From positions 1 to 5,466 of the forward strand of contig CAAGLQ010000289.1 of NCBI GenBank assembly GCA_900770835.1: DNA of 5,466 bases, read 5' to 3'. This DNA comes from an uncultured Parabacteroides sp. Lineage in GTDB: Bacteria; Bacteroidota; Bacteroidia; Bacteroidales; Tannerellaceae. Position 1 is the first letter of the stretch; every line of letters starts with the position of its first letter. The position numbers were made by a program, and so were the translations under genes. Positions 1 to 5,466 of this stretch are shown here, in pieces. The notes beneath the pieces are model-generated. The model saw nothing but the letters and a program-made list of their open reading frames with translations, was not told where the DNA came from and did no database searches.

Positions 1-431
1 AAAATGACCTGCCGGAAGGCATCCGCTGTGCCACATAGAACCCCATGCGCAAGTATGCCTCACAGCCCTGCATTACGCCATACACTATCATCAGCCCACA
101 TGAAGCCACTACAGCCCACCACAGCCCTCACAAGACGAAATAAATCAGCAAGAAAGCCCACGATAGGCATGGGCACAAAAAAGCCGCAGAAAGCCTCAAA
201 ACAGCCCTGCGGCAAAACCCATCCAAAACCGAAAGCCCGATTAAAGTCAACCTCCAATCTCAGCCCAAAACTCCCCCAACTTTTAAACCCGAATTAAAGC
301 CAATTCAACCTCCCCAAACATTTCGTTCTAAATCCCTACTTTCTAACTCTTTCTTTCCCAGTCTATTCTATAACTAACCCCTCACATTTCGTTTTGTGGG
401 GCATACAAACGGAAATGGGAGAAGATTAAGT
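1..431. other. Gene-poor, C-rich/G-poor region upstream of the sulfatase
   Basis: I see no convincing gene here. The + strand is strongly depleted in G: by hand count 241-390 has 6 G against 53 C. The word CAGCCC recurs six times (63, 92, 112, 122, 202, 261), with further AGCCC copies near 155 and 234. Open frames exist on both strands, but their translations are low complexity or very short and show no domain. Two short stretches are partly duplicated: ATTAAAG followed by AACCTCC at 240-255 and again at 292-313, and ACATTTCGTT at 318-327 and 384-393. The part nearest the sulfatase is pyrimidine-rich and probably contains its promoter, but I find no clean TTTG-N19-21-TAnnTTTG pair; the best -7 candidate is a TCGTTTTG at 389-396. 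The first 90 bases could be the end of a gene or repeat lying to the left. Confidence 0.6.
318..393 (+). repeat. 10-bp direct repeat pair ACATTTCGTT
   Basis: ACATTTCGTT occurs at 318-327 and at 384-393, so the copies start 66 bases apart. Both follow a C-rich AACC-type stretch, which makes a slightly longer imperfect repeat. The second copy lies about 39 bases before the sulfatase start codon, so the pair could be regulator half-sites. A chance repeat in a compositionally biased region is equally possible. Confidence 0.3.
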
Positions 432-1859
432 ATGAAGAAGGGATATTGGCTTTCAGCCGCCTTGATTGGCTTAGGCACACAGGCATTATGGGCAGAAGAG
501 AAGACTCCGATGAATGTGATTTTTATTCTGTGCGACGACATGGGGTATGGCGATTTGGGTTGTTACGGACAGCCGTACATCCAGACACCGAATCTGGACC
601 GCATGGCACAAGAGGGGATGCAATTCATGCAGCATTACGCCGGATGTCCGGTGAGCGCTCCCTCACGTTGCTCCATCATGACCGGTCTGCATACCGGACA
701 TGCGCAGATCCGAGGGAACAAGGAAATCGCTCCGGAGGGACAAGAGCCGATGGGAAAAGACACCTATACGATTGCTCGCTTGATGAAGAACGCCGGTTAT
801 CACACGGGATTGTTTGGTAAGTGGGGCTTGGGAATGCCCGGTTCGGAATCAACGCCCAACAAAATGGGGTATGATGAGTTCTTCGGCTACAATTGCCAAC
901 GCCAAGCACACACCTATTATCCTGACCATCTGTGGGAGAATGAGCAGCGAGTGGAGATCCCGGAGAATCGAAACAAGGGGCATAAGTCTTATTCACAAGA
1001 TATGATCCATGAACGGGCGATGAACTTTATCCGTGCCCATAAAGCGGAGCCTTTCTTCGCGATGCTGACCTATACCATCCCTCATGCGGAATTGAACCTG
1101 CCGCATGACGAGATTTATCAGATGTATGAGAATCAGTTTGAGGAGAAGGCGTATGTCTCCGAGCCTGGCTATCGAGAAGGGCTTGGTGGCTATGATACCT
1201 CCATGAAACCGAAAGCCTCTTTCGCCGCGATGATCACCCGTCTTGACCGATATGTCGGTGAGATCATGGAGGAATTGAAACGATTGGGCTTGGACAAGAA
1301 CACGATGCTCTTTTTCACCTCCGACAACGGTCCACATCGGGAAGGTGGCGCTGACCCTGATTTCTTCCGCAGTTACGGTCCGTTCCGTGGCATCAAGCGT
1401 GAGATGTATGAAGGTGGCATACGTGTGCCATTCTTGGCTTGGCTACCGGGAGTCATCCCTGCGGGTGTAAAGACTTGGCATAAGGCCGCTTTTTGGGATT
1501 TGATGCCCACCTTGGCCGATCTTGTCGATGTGAAATTAGGCACTTACACCGATGGCATCTCTTACCTGCCTACGTTGTTAGGGAAAGAGGGGCAAAAGGA
1601 GCACCCTTTCCTTTACTGGGAGTTTCATGAGCAGAAAGGCCGTCAGGCTCTCCTTGTCGGTGACTGGAAGCTGATTCGTCAGCCCATCAACGGCGCAACG
1701 AAGGTTGAGCTGTATAACCTGCGAGAGGACATCCATGAGGATCGTAACCTGGCCGCTGTCTATCCGGCGAAAGTGGCCGAGTTAGTCACGATCATGGATC
1801 ATGCCCGCACGGAATCGCCCCTCTTCAACTTCGGGATCCCTCCTCATTCCTCGCATTGA
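432..1859 (+). CDS. Secreted S1-family sulfatase, serine type
   Basis: 475-residue sulfatase that would hydrolyse sulfate esters on glycans. The start is ATG at 432, because it directly gives a signal peptide (MKKGYWLSAALIGLG, cleavage near residue 21); the in-frame GTG at 396 would put 12 polar residues in front of it. The alkaline-phosphatase-like fold is shown by the metal-site motif D35-D36-M-G-Y-G-D, the activation motif S75-A-P-S-R79, K130 in GKWGLG, H218 in IPHAE, and the distal metal pair D298-N299 in TSDNGPH. K322 follows in FRGIKRE, before EGGIRVP. The C-terminal subdomain includes GDWKLIR and LYNLREDIHEDRNLA (about 410-440). Length is normal for the family. The residue to be converted to formylglycine is Ser (codon AGC, 654-656), so an anaerobic radical-SAM maturase (anSME) is needed; none lies in this window. 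The substrate cannot be assigned; host mucin or glycosaminoglycan is likely given the esterase neighbour. The 3' end overlaps the converging esterase gene by 16 bp. Confidence 0.93.
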   Translation: MKKGYWLSAALIGLGTQALWAEEKTPMNVIFILCDDMGYGDLGCYGQPYIQTPNLDRMAQEGMQFMQHYAGCPVSAPSRCSIMTGLHTGHAQIRGNKEIAPEGQEPMGKDTYTIARLMKNAGYHTGLFGKWGLGMPGSESTPNKMGYDEFFGYNCQRQAHTYYPDHLWENEQRVEIPENRNKGHKSYSQDMIHERAMNFIRAHKAEPFFAMLTYTIPHAELNLPHDEIYQMYENQFEEKAYVSEPGYREGLGGYDTSMKPKASFAAMITRLDRYVGEIMEELKRLGLDKNTMLFFTSDNGPHREGGADPDFFRSYGPFRGIKREMYEGGIRVPFLAWLPGVIPAGVKTWHKAAFWDLMPTLADLVDVKLGTYTDGISYLPTLLGKEGQKEHPFLYWEFHEQKGRQALLVGDWKLIRQPINGATKVELYNLREDIHEDRNLAAVYPAKVAELVTIMDHARTESPLFNFGIPPHSSH

Positions 1860-3973
1860 AACGTAGAGGCCGGCAAACCCGCTCCATTCACTAAGTTGGC
1901 CCGTGTGAACGGCTGCCAGCCGTATCGGATGTAGCGGGGATGCTGTATCTGCTCACTCCACACCTTTACCCGGTTTCCCACGATCTCTGCCCGGGCAGGC
2001 ACATAGCGATCTTCCTCCTCGGCTACCTCGAAGGTGCGCAAGGCCTCTCCATCGGCACTGTGCAACCCCTCCGCATAATCGAACGAGACGTATGCCGCAT
2101 GGCCCTCGATTTGAACCGTGGAGAACAACGGCCCTGACGGTACGCAACCATGGCCATAAGTGCGGTTCAAGGCCCACAAGGCCAACCGCTCACCTACCTC
2201 GCGCTTCCGCTGCGGATGGACATTGAGCGAGTCTCCTCGATCCGTACAGACCGCCATGCCGACATGGGGCACTTTCGTCAGCAAACGACGCTGACTATCC
2301 CGGAACCAGGTCCAGCTGGGACGGTTCAAACTGGAGAGCTGCACGTAATAGAGTGGCAACTCCTCTTGCCAGTTCTTACGCCAGCTGTCTGCCAATAACG
2401 GGAAGAGACGCTCATGTGTTTCTATATTATGCGCATTCGACTCCCCTTGATACCAGATAAACCCGCGCAGCGGGAACTGTCCTAACGGAGTGATACCCGC
2501 CTCATAGAGGTAACAGGGTTGATAGGGATGTCGTTGTGACTTGTTGGTCGATTTAGCGATGTTCTTCGCCCCTCTTCCCCGCACCCATTCTTGTACGAAA
2601 TCATTCTTCGCCCAGTTGTACAAAATGTCGGGAAAGTCAAACTCTATCGTTTTGCGGTCGATCCAAGCCTCTGTGGGTGCCCCTCCCACAGCGTTATGAA
2701 TCAGTCCGACAGGAACGCCTAAGCTGTCTGCCAACATCTTACCGAACGCATACGCCACAGCCGAGAATCCTTTCACCGTCTGTTCATCGCATTCGGTCCA
2801 CTGGGTATCGGTATAATACTGTAAGCGATTCAGTGAATCGAGTACCGACGCTTCCCATTCTACATCGTTCGTGTACCAGCGTGGTTGCATATTGAATAGA
2901 CGGATCTGCGGAGAAGTGGCCGCTTGTCGCAAAGCAGTCTCGACCTCCTCTTTCACCGATTGATCCACCCGGAACGACATGTTCGACTGACCCGAGCAGA
3001 GCCAGACCTCACCCGCCAGCACATTCTTGTAGGTTTTCTTCCCGGATGCGGCTGAGACCTCTACCGTATAAGGACCGCCTGCTTTCAGCGGTGACAACGT
3101 AACGGTCCATCCTCCATCAGCCGCAGCCACCGTCTTGACCTTCTGCCCATCTACCTTCACCGTCACAGCCTCATTGGCATTGGCTTGCCCGGCTATGCGC
3201 AGGGGTTTATCGCACTGCAGCACCATGTTGTCGGAATAGGTAATAGGCAACCGCAGGCCTCCGAAATCGCCCGTCAGATGGCCGTAAACCGTCTGTGCCA
3301 AGAATCCCGCTCCTTCAGCGGTGGGATGCAGGTTATCAGGCATCAGGTCCGGGCGCTGGTAAAGCTGTGGATGAAAATCGATCAATCCCGTATGTGCCGA
3401 TGCCGCTACCGCCTCGATCTTCTGCTGAATCTGCCAGAACCAGTCGCGGGTACCCGATTTGAAACGGGAATGGCCATGAAAGATAGGGGTCATCCGGCAA
3501 ATCCAAATCTCACAAGCAGGATTGACTTCCCGGAAAGAGGCAATCAGTGTGAGGTAATCGCTCACAAACTGATCCCGGTAGTTAGGCCAGTTACGAGGAT
3601 CGGTATCATTTAGTCCCAAATGGATCACCACCTTGTCGGCAGCGAACGCTAACGCTTGCTGATACTCCTCCGTCAGGTGGTAAGGGCGATGACCTCGTCT
3701 GGATAAGGTCGCCCCACTCCGACCGAAATTACGCACCTCGTAGCCCTCACCCAGCAAACGTTGCAACTGAGCGGGATAGCTGTTCACCTCCCGCTCCTCA
3801 ATGCCGAAACCATACGTCACGCTATTCCCTACACACGCCACCTTCACGGGCTGGTTTATTTTCCGCTCACCATCCGTCAAACCCCGCACGCCTGCGCTTG
3901 CCGCATACGCATCACTCATTAGCGTTCCTATCAGCATCACCGCTGTCATCCAAGTCAAAAACCACCTGTTCAT
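1844..3973 (-). CDS. Exported two-domain esterase: SGNH hydrolase plus sialate O-acetylesterase (SASA) domain
   Basis: 709 residues with a signal peptide ending in an AYA motif (cleavage after about A24). Domain 1 (about 42-235) is SGNH/GDSL-type: block I G49-N-S51-V-T-Y-G, N83-F-G-R-S-G, block III G120-L-N122-D123, and block V D213-N-L-H216. Domain 2 (about 240-700) matches sialate O-acetylesterases: an N-terminal beta-sandwich-like part, then the nucleophile motif CSG-Q-S330-N-M, the W507-Y-Q-G-E-S-N motif, and D578 with H586 in TDRGD...VHP. All catalytic residues look present in both domains, so both could be active. Family members remove O-acetyl groups from sialic acids, and related ones from acetylated plant glycans; a similar two-domain architecture is known from Tannerella NanS-type esterases. 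Alternatively the substrate could be an acetylated polysaccharide such as xylan or xyloglucan. Neighbours suggest a host-glycan role: its 3' end converges on the sulfatase gene. It has its own promoter and an AAAGAGG ribosome site. Confidence 0.92.
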   Translation of the reverse strand: MNRWFLTWMTAVMLIGTLMSDAYAASAGVRGLTDGERKINQPVKVACVGNSVTYGFGIEEREVNSYPAQLQRLLGEGYEVRNFGRSGATLSRRGHRPYHLTEEYQQALAFAADKVVIHLGLNDTDPRNWPNYRDQFVSDYLTLIASFREVNPACEIWICRMTPIFHGHSRFKSGTRDWFWQIQQKIEAVAASAHTGLIDFHPQLYQRPDLMPDNLHPTAEGAGFLAQTVYGHLTGDFGGLRLPITYSDNMVLQCDKPLRIAGQANANEAVTVKVDGQKVKTVAAADGGWTVTLSPLKAGGPYTVEVSAASGKKTYKNVLAGEVWLCSGQSNMSFRVDQSVKEEVETALRQAATSPQIRLFNMQPRWYTNDVEWEASVLDSLNRLQYYTDTQWTECDEQTVKGFSAVAYAFGKMLADSLGVPVGLIHNAVGGAPTEAWIDRKTIEFDFPDILYNWAKNDFVQEWVRGRGAKNIAKSTNKSQRHPYQPCYLYEAGITPLGQFPLRGFIWYQGESNAHNIETHERLFPLLADSWRKNWQEELPLYYVQLSSLNRPSWTWFRDSQRRLLTKVPHVGMAVCTDRGDSLNVHPQRKREVGERLALWALNRTYGHGCVPSGPLFSTVQIEGHAAYVSFDYAEGLHSADGEALRTFEVAEEEDRYVPARAEIVGNRVKVWSEQIQHPRYIRYGWQPFTRANLVNGAGLPASTFQCEE

Positions 3974-3981
3974 ACCCTTAA

Positions 3982-3988
3982 CCTCTTT
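3982..3988 (-). promoter_or_regulatory. Shine-Dalgarno-like site of the esterase
   Basis: On the minus strand AAAGAGG lies 8 bases before the ATG at 3973. It supports that start. It stands out because the other genes in the window have no comparable site, as is common in Bacteroidetes. Confidence 0.55.
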
Positions 3989-4038
3989 AATTGATTACGA
4001 TGTTGTCGTCATTTCTATCCTGTTGCGACAAAACAGCG

Positions 4039-4070
4039 GAAAGATATAGAAAAAACGGCCAACACACAAG
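4039..4070 (-). promoter_or_regulatory. Bacteroidetes-type promoter of the esterase
   Basis: Read on the minus strand, CTTG (4070-4067) is followed by exactly 20 bases and then TATCTTTC (4046-4039). This matches the Bacteroidetes sigma-ABfr pattern TTTG-N19-21-TAnnTTTG with one mismatch in each box. Transcription would start roughly at 4030-4034, giving a leader of about 60 bases before the ATG at 3973. Confidence 0.55.
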
Positions 4071-4097
4071 TTTCCTGCTCTATTTATAGGCAATACA

Positions 4098-4127
4098 CAG
4101 CCATAGTAGATCCCCTCCTACTGGCTG
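4098..4127. repeat. Hairpin-forming inverted repeat with a 2-base bulge
   Basis: CAGCCATAGTAG (4098-4109) pairs with CTACTGGCTG (4118-4127). This gives ten base pairs interrupted by a two-base TA bulge, with the eight-base loop ATCCCCTC. No T-run follows on either strand, so a simple intrinsic terminator is unlikely. It sits in the divergent spacer, upstream of the esterase promoter and of the amidase promoter box, so an operator or a relic of an insertion are both possible. Confidence 0.45.
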
Positions 4128-4180
4128 ATCTCATCTTATCTCATGAAATGGGATGATGTTCGTCATTGGTCAGCAATGGA

Positions 4181-4239
4181 TAAAAACGGGGTGGTATCTT
4201 TGTCTTCCAGATAAGTTCAATTGTATCACCCCGTTTTTA
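4181..4239. repeat. 13-bp perfect inverted repeat bracketing the amidase -7 box
   Basis: TAAAAACGGGGTG (4181-4193) is the exact reverse complement of CACCCCGTTTTTA (4227-4239), and a G-T wobble plus two more pairs extend it inward. The 33-base spacer contains the -7-like box TATCTTTG (4195-4202) immediately inside the left arm. If transcription starts about 7 bases after the box, the transcript contains only the right arm, so the dyad would act at DNA level: a regulator site or, less likely, a small invertible element. If transcription comes from further left, it would form a long 5' leader hairpin. The right arm ends 12 bases before the amidase start codon. Confidence 0.75.
4195..4202 (+). 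promoter_or_regulatory. -7 promoter box for the amidase/lipoprotein pair
   Basis: TATCTTTG is a perfect match to the Bacteroidetes -7 consensus TAnnTTTG. The expected TTTG 19-21 bases upstream is missing; the nearest candidate, ATTG at 4165-4168, leaves a spacer of 26, which is too long. The promoter may therefore be weak or need an activator. The box argues against the in-frame ATGs at 4153 and 4156 as amidase starts. Confidence 0.45.
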
Positions 4240-4251
4240 CATGTTGCTGTT

Positions 4252-4704
4252 ATGACTACTTCTTCTGTCGCATCCCGTCGCACGATCACACTACTCATCG
4301 TTCATTGTACCGCTACACCTGCCGGGCGGGAGGTCTCCTCAGCTGAGGTGGATCAATGGCATCGCCAACGCGGTTGGAAAGGGATTGGCTATCATTATCT
4401 GATCCTGCTCGATGGCACCGTTGAGCGTGGCCGTCCCGAAGCGGAGGTCGGTGCGCATTGCCAAAATCACAACGCGCACTCGATTGGCATCTGCTATGTG
4501 GGAGGCTTAGACAGCCAGAATCGCCCTGCCGACACCCGTACCCCAGCACAACGCCAAGCGCTCCGTGCGCTCCTCGAAACGCTCCATGTCCGCTATCCTC
4601 AGGCCCTCATCGTGGGGCATCACCTCTTCAATCCCTCGAAGGCTTGTCCCTGTTTCGACGCCGCCTCTGAGTATGCCGATCTACAACCGAAATCACGCTC
4701 CTAA
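4252..4704 (+). CDS. N-acetylmuramoyl-L-alanine amidase, T7-lysozyme type (endolysin-like)
   Basis: 150-residue Amidase_2 (PGRP-like) enzyme that would cut the amide bond between muramic acid and the stem peptide of peptidoglycan. Zinc ligands match T7 lysozyme: H18 in IVHCTAT, H123 in VGHH and C132 in KACPCFDA. The catalytic partners Y47 (GIGYHY) and K130 are also present. Length is about that of T7 lysozyme (151). ATG 4252 is chosen because an upstream in-frame extension to 4153 would cross the promoter box and inverted repeat and adds residues outside the domain. There is no signal peptide, so the enzyme should stay in the cytosol unless a holin or cell damage releases it; no holin is visible. 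The lipoprotein gene starts 10 bases after its stop, so the two are probably co-transcribed. Such amidases occur in Bacteroidales phages and also as stand-alone chromosomal copies. Sampled GC (4321-4440) is about 60%. Confidence 0.9.
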   Translation: MTTSSVASRRTITLLIVHCTATPAGREVSSAEVDQWHRQRGWKGIGYHYLILLDGTVERGRPEAEVGAHCQNHNAHSIGICYVGGLDSQNRPADTRTPAQRQALRALLETLHVRYPQALIVGHHLFNPSKACPCFDAASEYADLQPKSRS

Positions 4705-4714
4705 ATCATACCTC

Positions 4715-5116
4715 ATGAAATCCTACCTTCCCTTGTCGTTCTCCCTTTGCGTGCTCCTCCTCGCTGTGTCGTGCGTCTCCACTCGTCGCACCCCGACAAT
4801 CCCTATCCAGTCGGTGCGCACAGACACGCTCCAGCTGCATACCCTGCACTATGACAGTGTCTTCATCCGCCAAGAGCGGTATCAGGATCGCTCTCGTGAC
4901 ACCGTCTATTTGCATGACCGCACCGTGGAGTATCGCTATCGGCTACTGCGAGACACCATCCGTGAGATCCACCACGATTCCATTCCTTATGAGGTGCGCA
5001 TCATGGAGCCCTCCTCCCCTCGCCTTTTCCCCTCGTTCCCCCAATCACTTTGGTGGATAGCGTTGCTCCTTGGTGCAGGATTGGGGTGTAGGCTGTTGGG
5101 GCGCATCCGGCGGTAA
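4715..5116 (+). CDS. Small lipoprotein with C-terminal membrane segment, candidate unimolecular spanin
   Basis: 133 residues. The N-terminus is a lipoprotein signal: basic start, hydrophobic LCVLLLAVSC with the modifiable Cys at 20 (the -3 position is Ala, slightly off consensus). The middle (21-110) is polar, rich in Arg, Asp, Tyr, Thr and His, with repeated DT/DS-V/I pieces (DTVYLHD, RDTIREIHHDS) that look beta-prone rather than strongly coiled-coil. A hydrophobic segment (about 112-128, SLWWIALLLGAGLG) is followed by an Arg-rich tail, predicting a C-terminus in the cytosol. Outer-membrane lipid anchor plus inner-membrane anchor in about 130 residues is the plan of phage u-spanins such as T1 gp11, which fuse the two membranes in the last step of lysis. 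The endolysin-like amidase directly upstream supports this role. The assignment rests on topology and position; I recognise no sequence family. ATG 4715 is chosen because it begins the signal; longer in-frame starts overlap the amidase. Confidence 0.75.
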   Translation: MKSYLPLSFSLCVLLLAVSCVSTRRTPTIPIQSVRTDTLQLHTLHYDSVFIRQERYQDRSRDTVYLHDRTVEYRYRLLRDTIREIHHDSIPYEVRIMEPSSPRLFPSFPQSLWWIALLLGAGLGCRLLGRIRR

Positions 5117-5145
5117 GGATAACATTGATGAATCCCATAGATAAC

Positions 5146-5177
5146 TTTGCATTTCTTGCTGCTTTTTTGTATCTTCG
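5146..5177 (+). promoter_or_regulatory. Bacteroidetes-type promoter of hsdR
   Basis: TTTG (5146-5149), then 20 bases, then TATCTTCG (5170-5177). The -33 box is perfect and the -7 box has one mismatch to TAnnTTTG. Transcription would begin near 5184, leaving a leader of about 14 bases before ATG 5198. This makes the restriction gene independent of the amidase/lipoprotein pair. Confidence 0.65.
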
Positions 5178-5197
5178 CCACGTAAGATATACAGACT

Positions 5198-5466
5198 ATG
5201 ACAGCACAAAGTGAAGCAGCATTGGAAACTGGGTTGATAGAAACCTTAAAGCAGATGGATTATGAATATGTCCAAATTGCCGAGGAGGAAAACCTGCAAT
5301 CCAATTTCAAACGCCAACTGGAGAGGCACAATCATAAACAGTTGGCTGAACATGGACGGACAGAGTTCACGGCAGAGGAGTTTGACAAGATACTCATCTA
5401 CCTTGAAGGTGGCACTCGTTTCGAGAAAGCCAAGAAACTTCGTGACCTTTACCCATTGGACACTGC
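5198..5466 (+). CDS. hsdR: Type I restriction enzyme R subunit, N-terminal fragment cut by the window end
   Basis: Only the first 89 codons are in view; no stop is reached. The protein begins MTAQSEAALETGLIETL and contains YEYVQIAEEENLQSNFKRQL and ILIYLEGGTRFEKAKKLRDL, both very characteristic of the N-terminus of HsdR, the motor/endonuclease subunit that works with HsdM and HsdS. The nuclease and helicase motifs would lie further right. ATG 5198 gives the normal HsdR start and sits a short distance after a good promoter. Sampled GC (5221-5400) is about 43%, against about 60% in a sampled part of the amidase, which suggests a different origin. Whether hsdM, hsdS or an invertible hsdS array follows cannot be seen. 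Confidence 0.93.
   Translation, partial: MTAQSEAALETGLIETLKQMDYEYVQIAEEENLQSNFKRQLERHNHKQLAEHGRTEFTAEEFDKILIYLEGGTRFEKAKKLRDLYPLDT

Noticed and set aside
1..91. Minus-strand frame from ATG at 91 running off the left edge (30 codons, contains MGFYVAQRMPSGRSF); and a + frame ending at TAG 36-38 (NDLPEGIRCAT)
   Set aside because: Either could be the edge of a gene or repeat lying to the left, but at 11-30 codons with no domain neither can be supported from this window.
60..257. 65-codon hydrophobic open frame on the - strand
   Set aside because: It is the complement of the same biased stretch; the apparent hydrophobicity comes from G/T-rich codons. No promoter or ribosome site was seen.
4..297. 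97-codon open frame on the + strand
   Set aside because: The translation is low complexity (Pro, Lys, Ser, Thr rich) with no domain, signal or ribosome site. The openness follows from the G-poor, stop-poor composition.
396..431. GTG at 396 as the sulfatase start
   Set aside because: It would place 12 polar residues ahead of a well-formed signal peptide that begins at ATG 432.
676..1337. Antisense open frames inside the sulfatase gene
   Set aside because: They are shadows of a gene with full motif support and show no motifs of their own.
4153..4251. Upstream in-frame ATGs at 4153 and 4156 as the amidase start
   Set aside because: The extension runs through the -7 box and the inverted repeat and adds residues unlike the family; T7-type amidases start close to the first zinc histidine.
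4565..4714. Upstream in-frame ATG at 4565 for the lipoprotein
   Set aside because: It would overlap the amidase gene by 140 bases and bury the lipoprotein signal at residue 51.
5142..5149. TAACTTTG as an alternative -7 box for hsdR
   Set aside because: It matches TAnnTTTG but has no -33 box at proper spacing, whereas its TTTG serves well as the -33 of the 5170-5177 box.

Overview
The window looks like chromosome from a member of the Bacteroidales (Bacteroides, Parabacteroides or Tannerella-like). It carries a secreted Ser-type sulfatase and a two-domain SGNH/sialate-O-acetylesterase typical of gut glycan foragers. The promoters fit the Bacteroidetes pattern TTTG-N20-TAnnTTTG, and most genes lack a strong Shine-Dalgarno. 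The genus cannot be fixed from this sequence alone.

Layout. Positions 1-431 hold no convincing gene. This stretch is strongly C-rich and G-poor on the + strand, with short repeated words. At 432-1859 (+) lies an exported S1-family sulfatase. At 1844-3973 (-) a 709-residue exported esterase converges on it, and the two 3' ends overlap by 16 bp. The divergent spacer 3974-4251 holds a good promoter for the esterase, a bulged hairpin, and a 13-bp perfect inverted repeat that brackets a perfect -7 box reading rightward. At 4252-4704 (+) is a leaderless T7-lysozyme-type amidase. Ten bases later, at 4715-5116 (+), is a 133-residue protein with a lipoprotein signal at one end and a membrane segment at the other. 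A clear promoter at 5146-5177 then drives the start of a type I restriction subunit, hsdR (5198 to the window end, partial).

How the genes fit together. The sulfatase and esterase would both act in the periplasm or at the cell surface. Together they would strip sulfate and O-acetyl groups from host glycans such as mucin, exposing sugars to glycosidases; this is inference from family and location. The amidase and lipoprotein pair resembles a phage lysis cassette: a cytosolic endolysin followed by a unimolecular spanin that would link the outer and inner membranes. No holin, integrase or structural phage gene is visible, so the pair may be a domesticated or stranded lysis module under its own promoter. 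The hsdR start has visibly lower GC than the amidase next to it, which suggests a boundary between segments of different history near 5120-5200.

The most interesting point is the endolysin plus candidate u-spanin pair placed behind an inverted-repeat-flanked promoter element and next to a restriction system.
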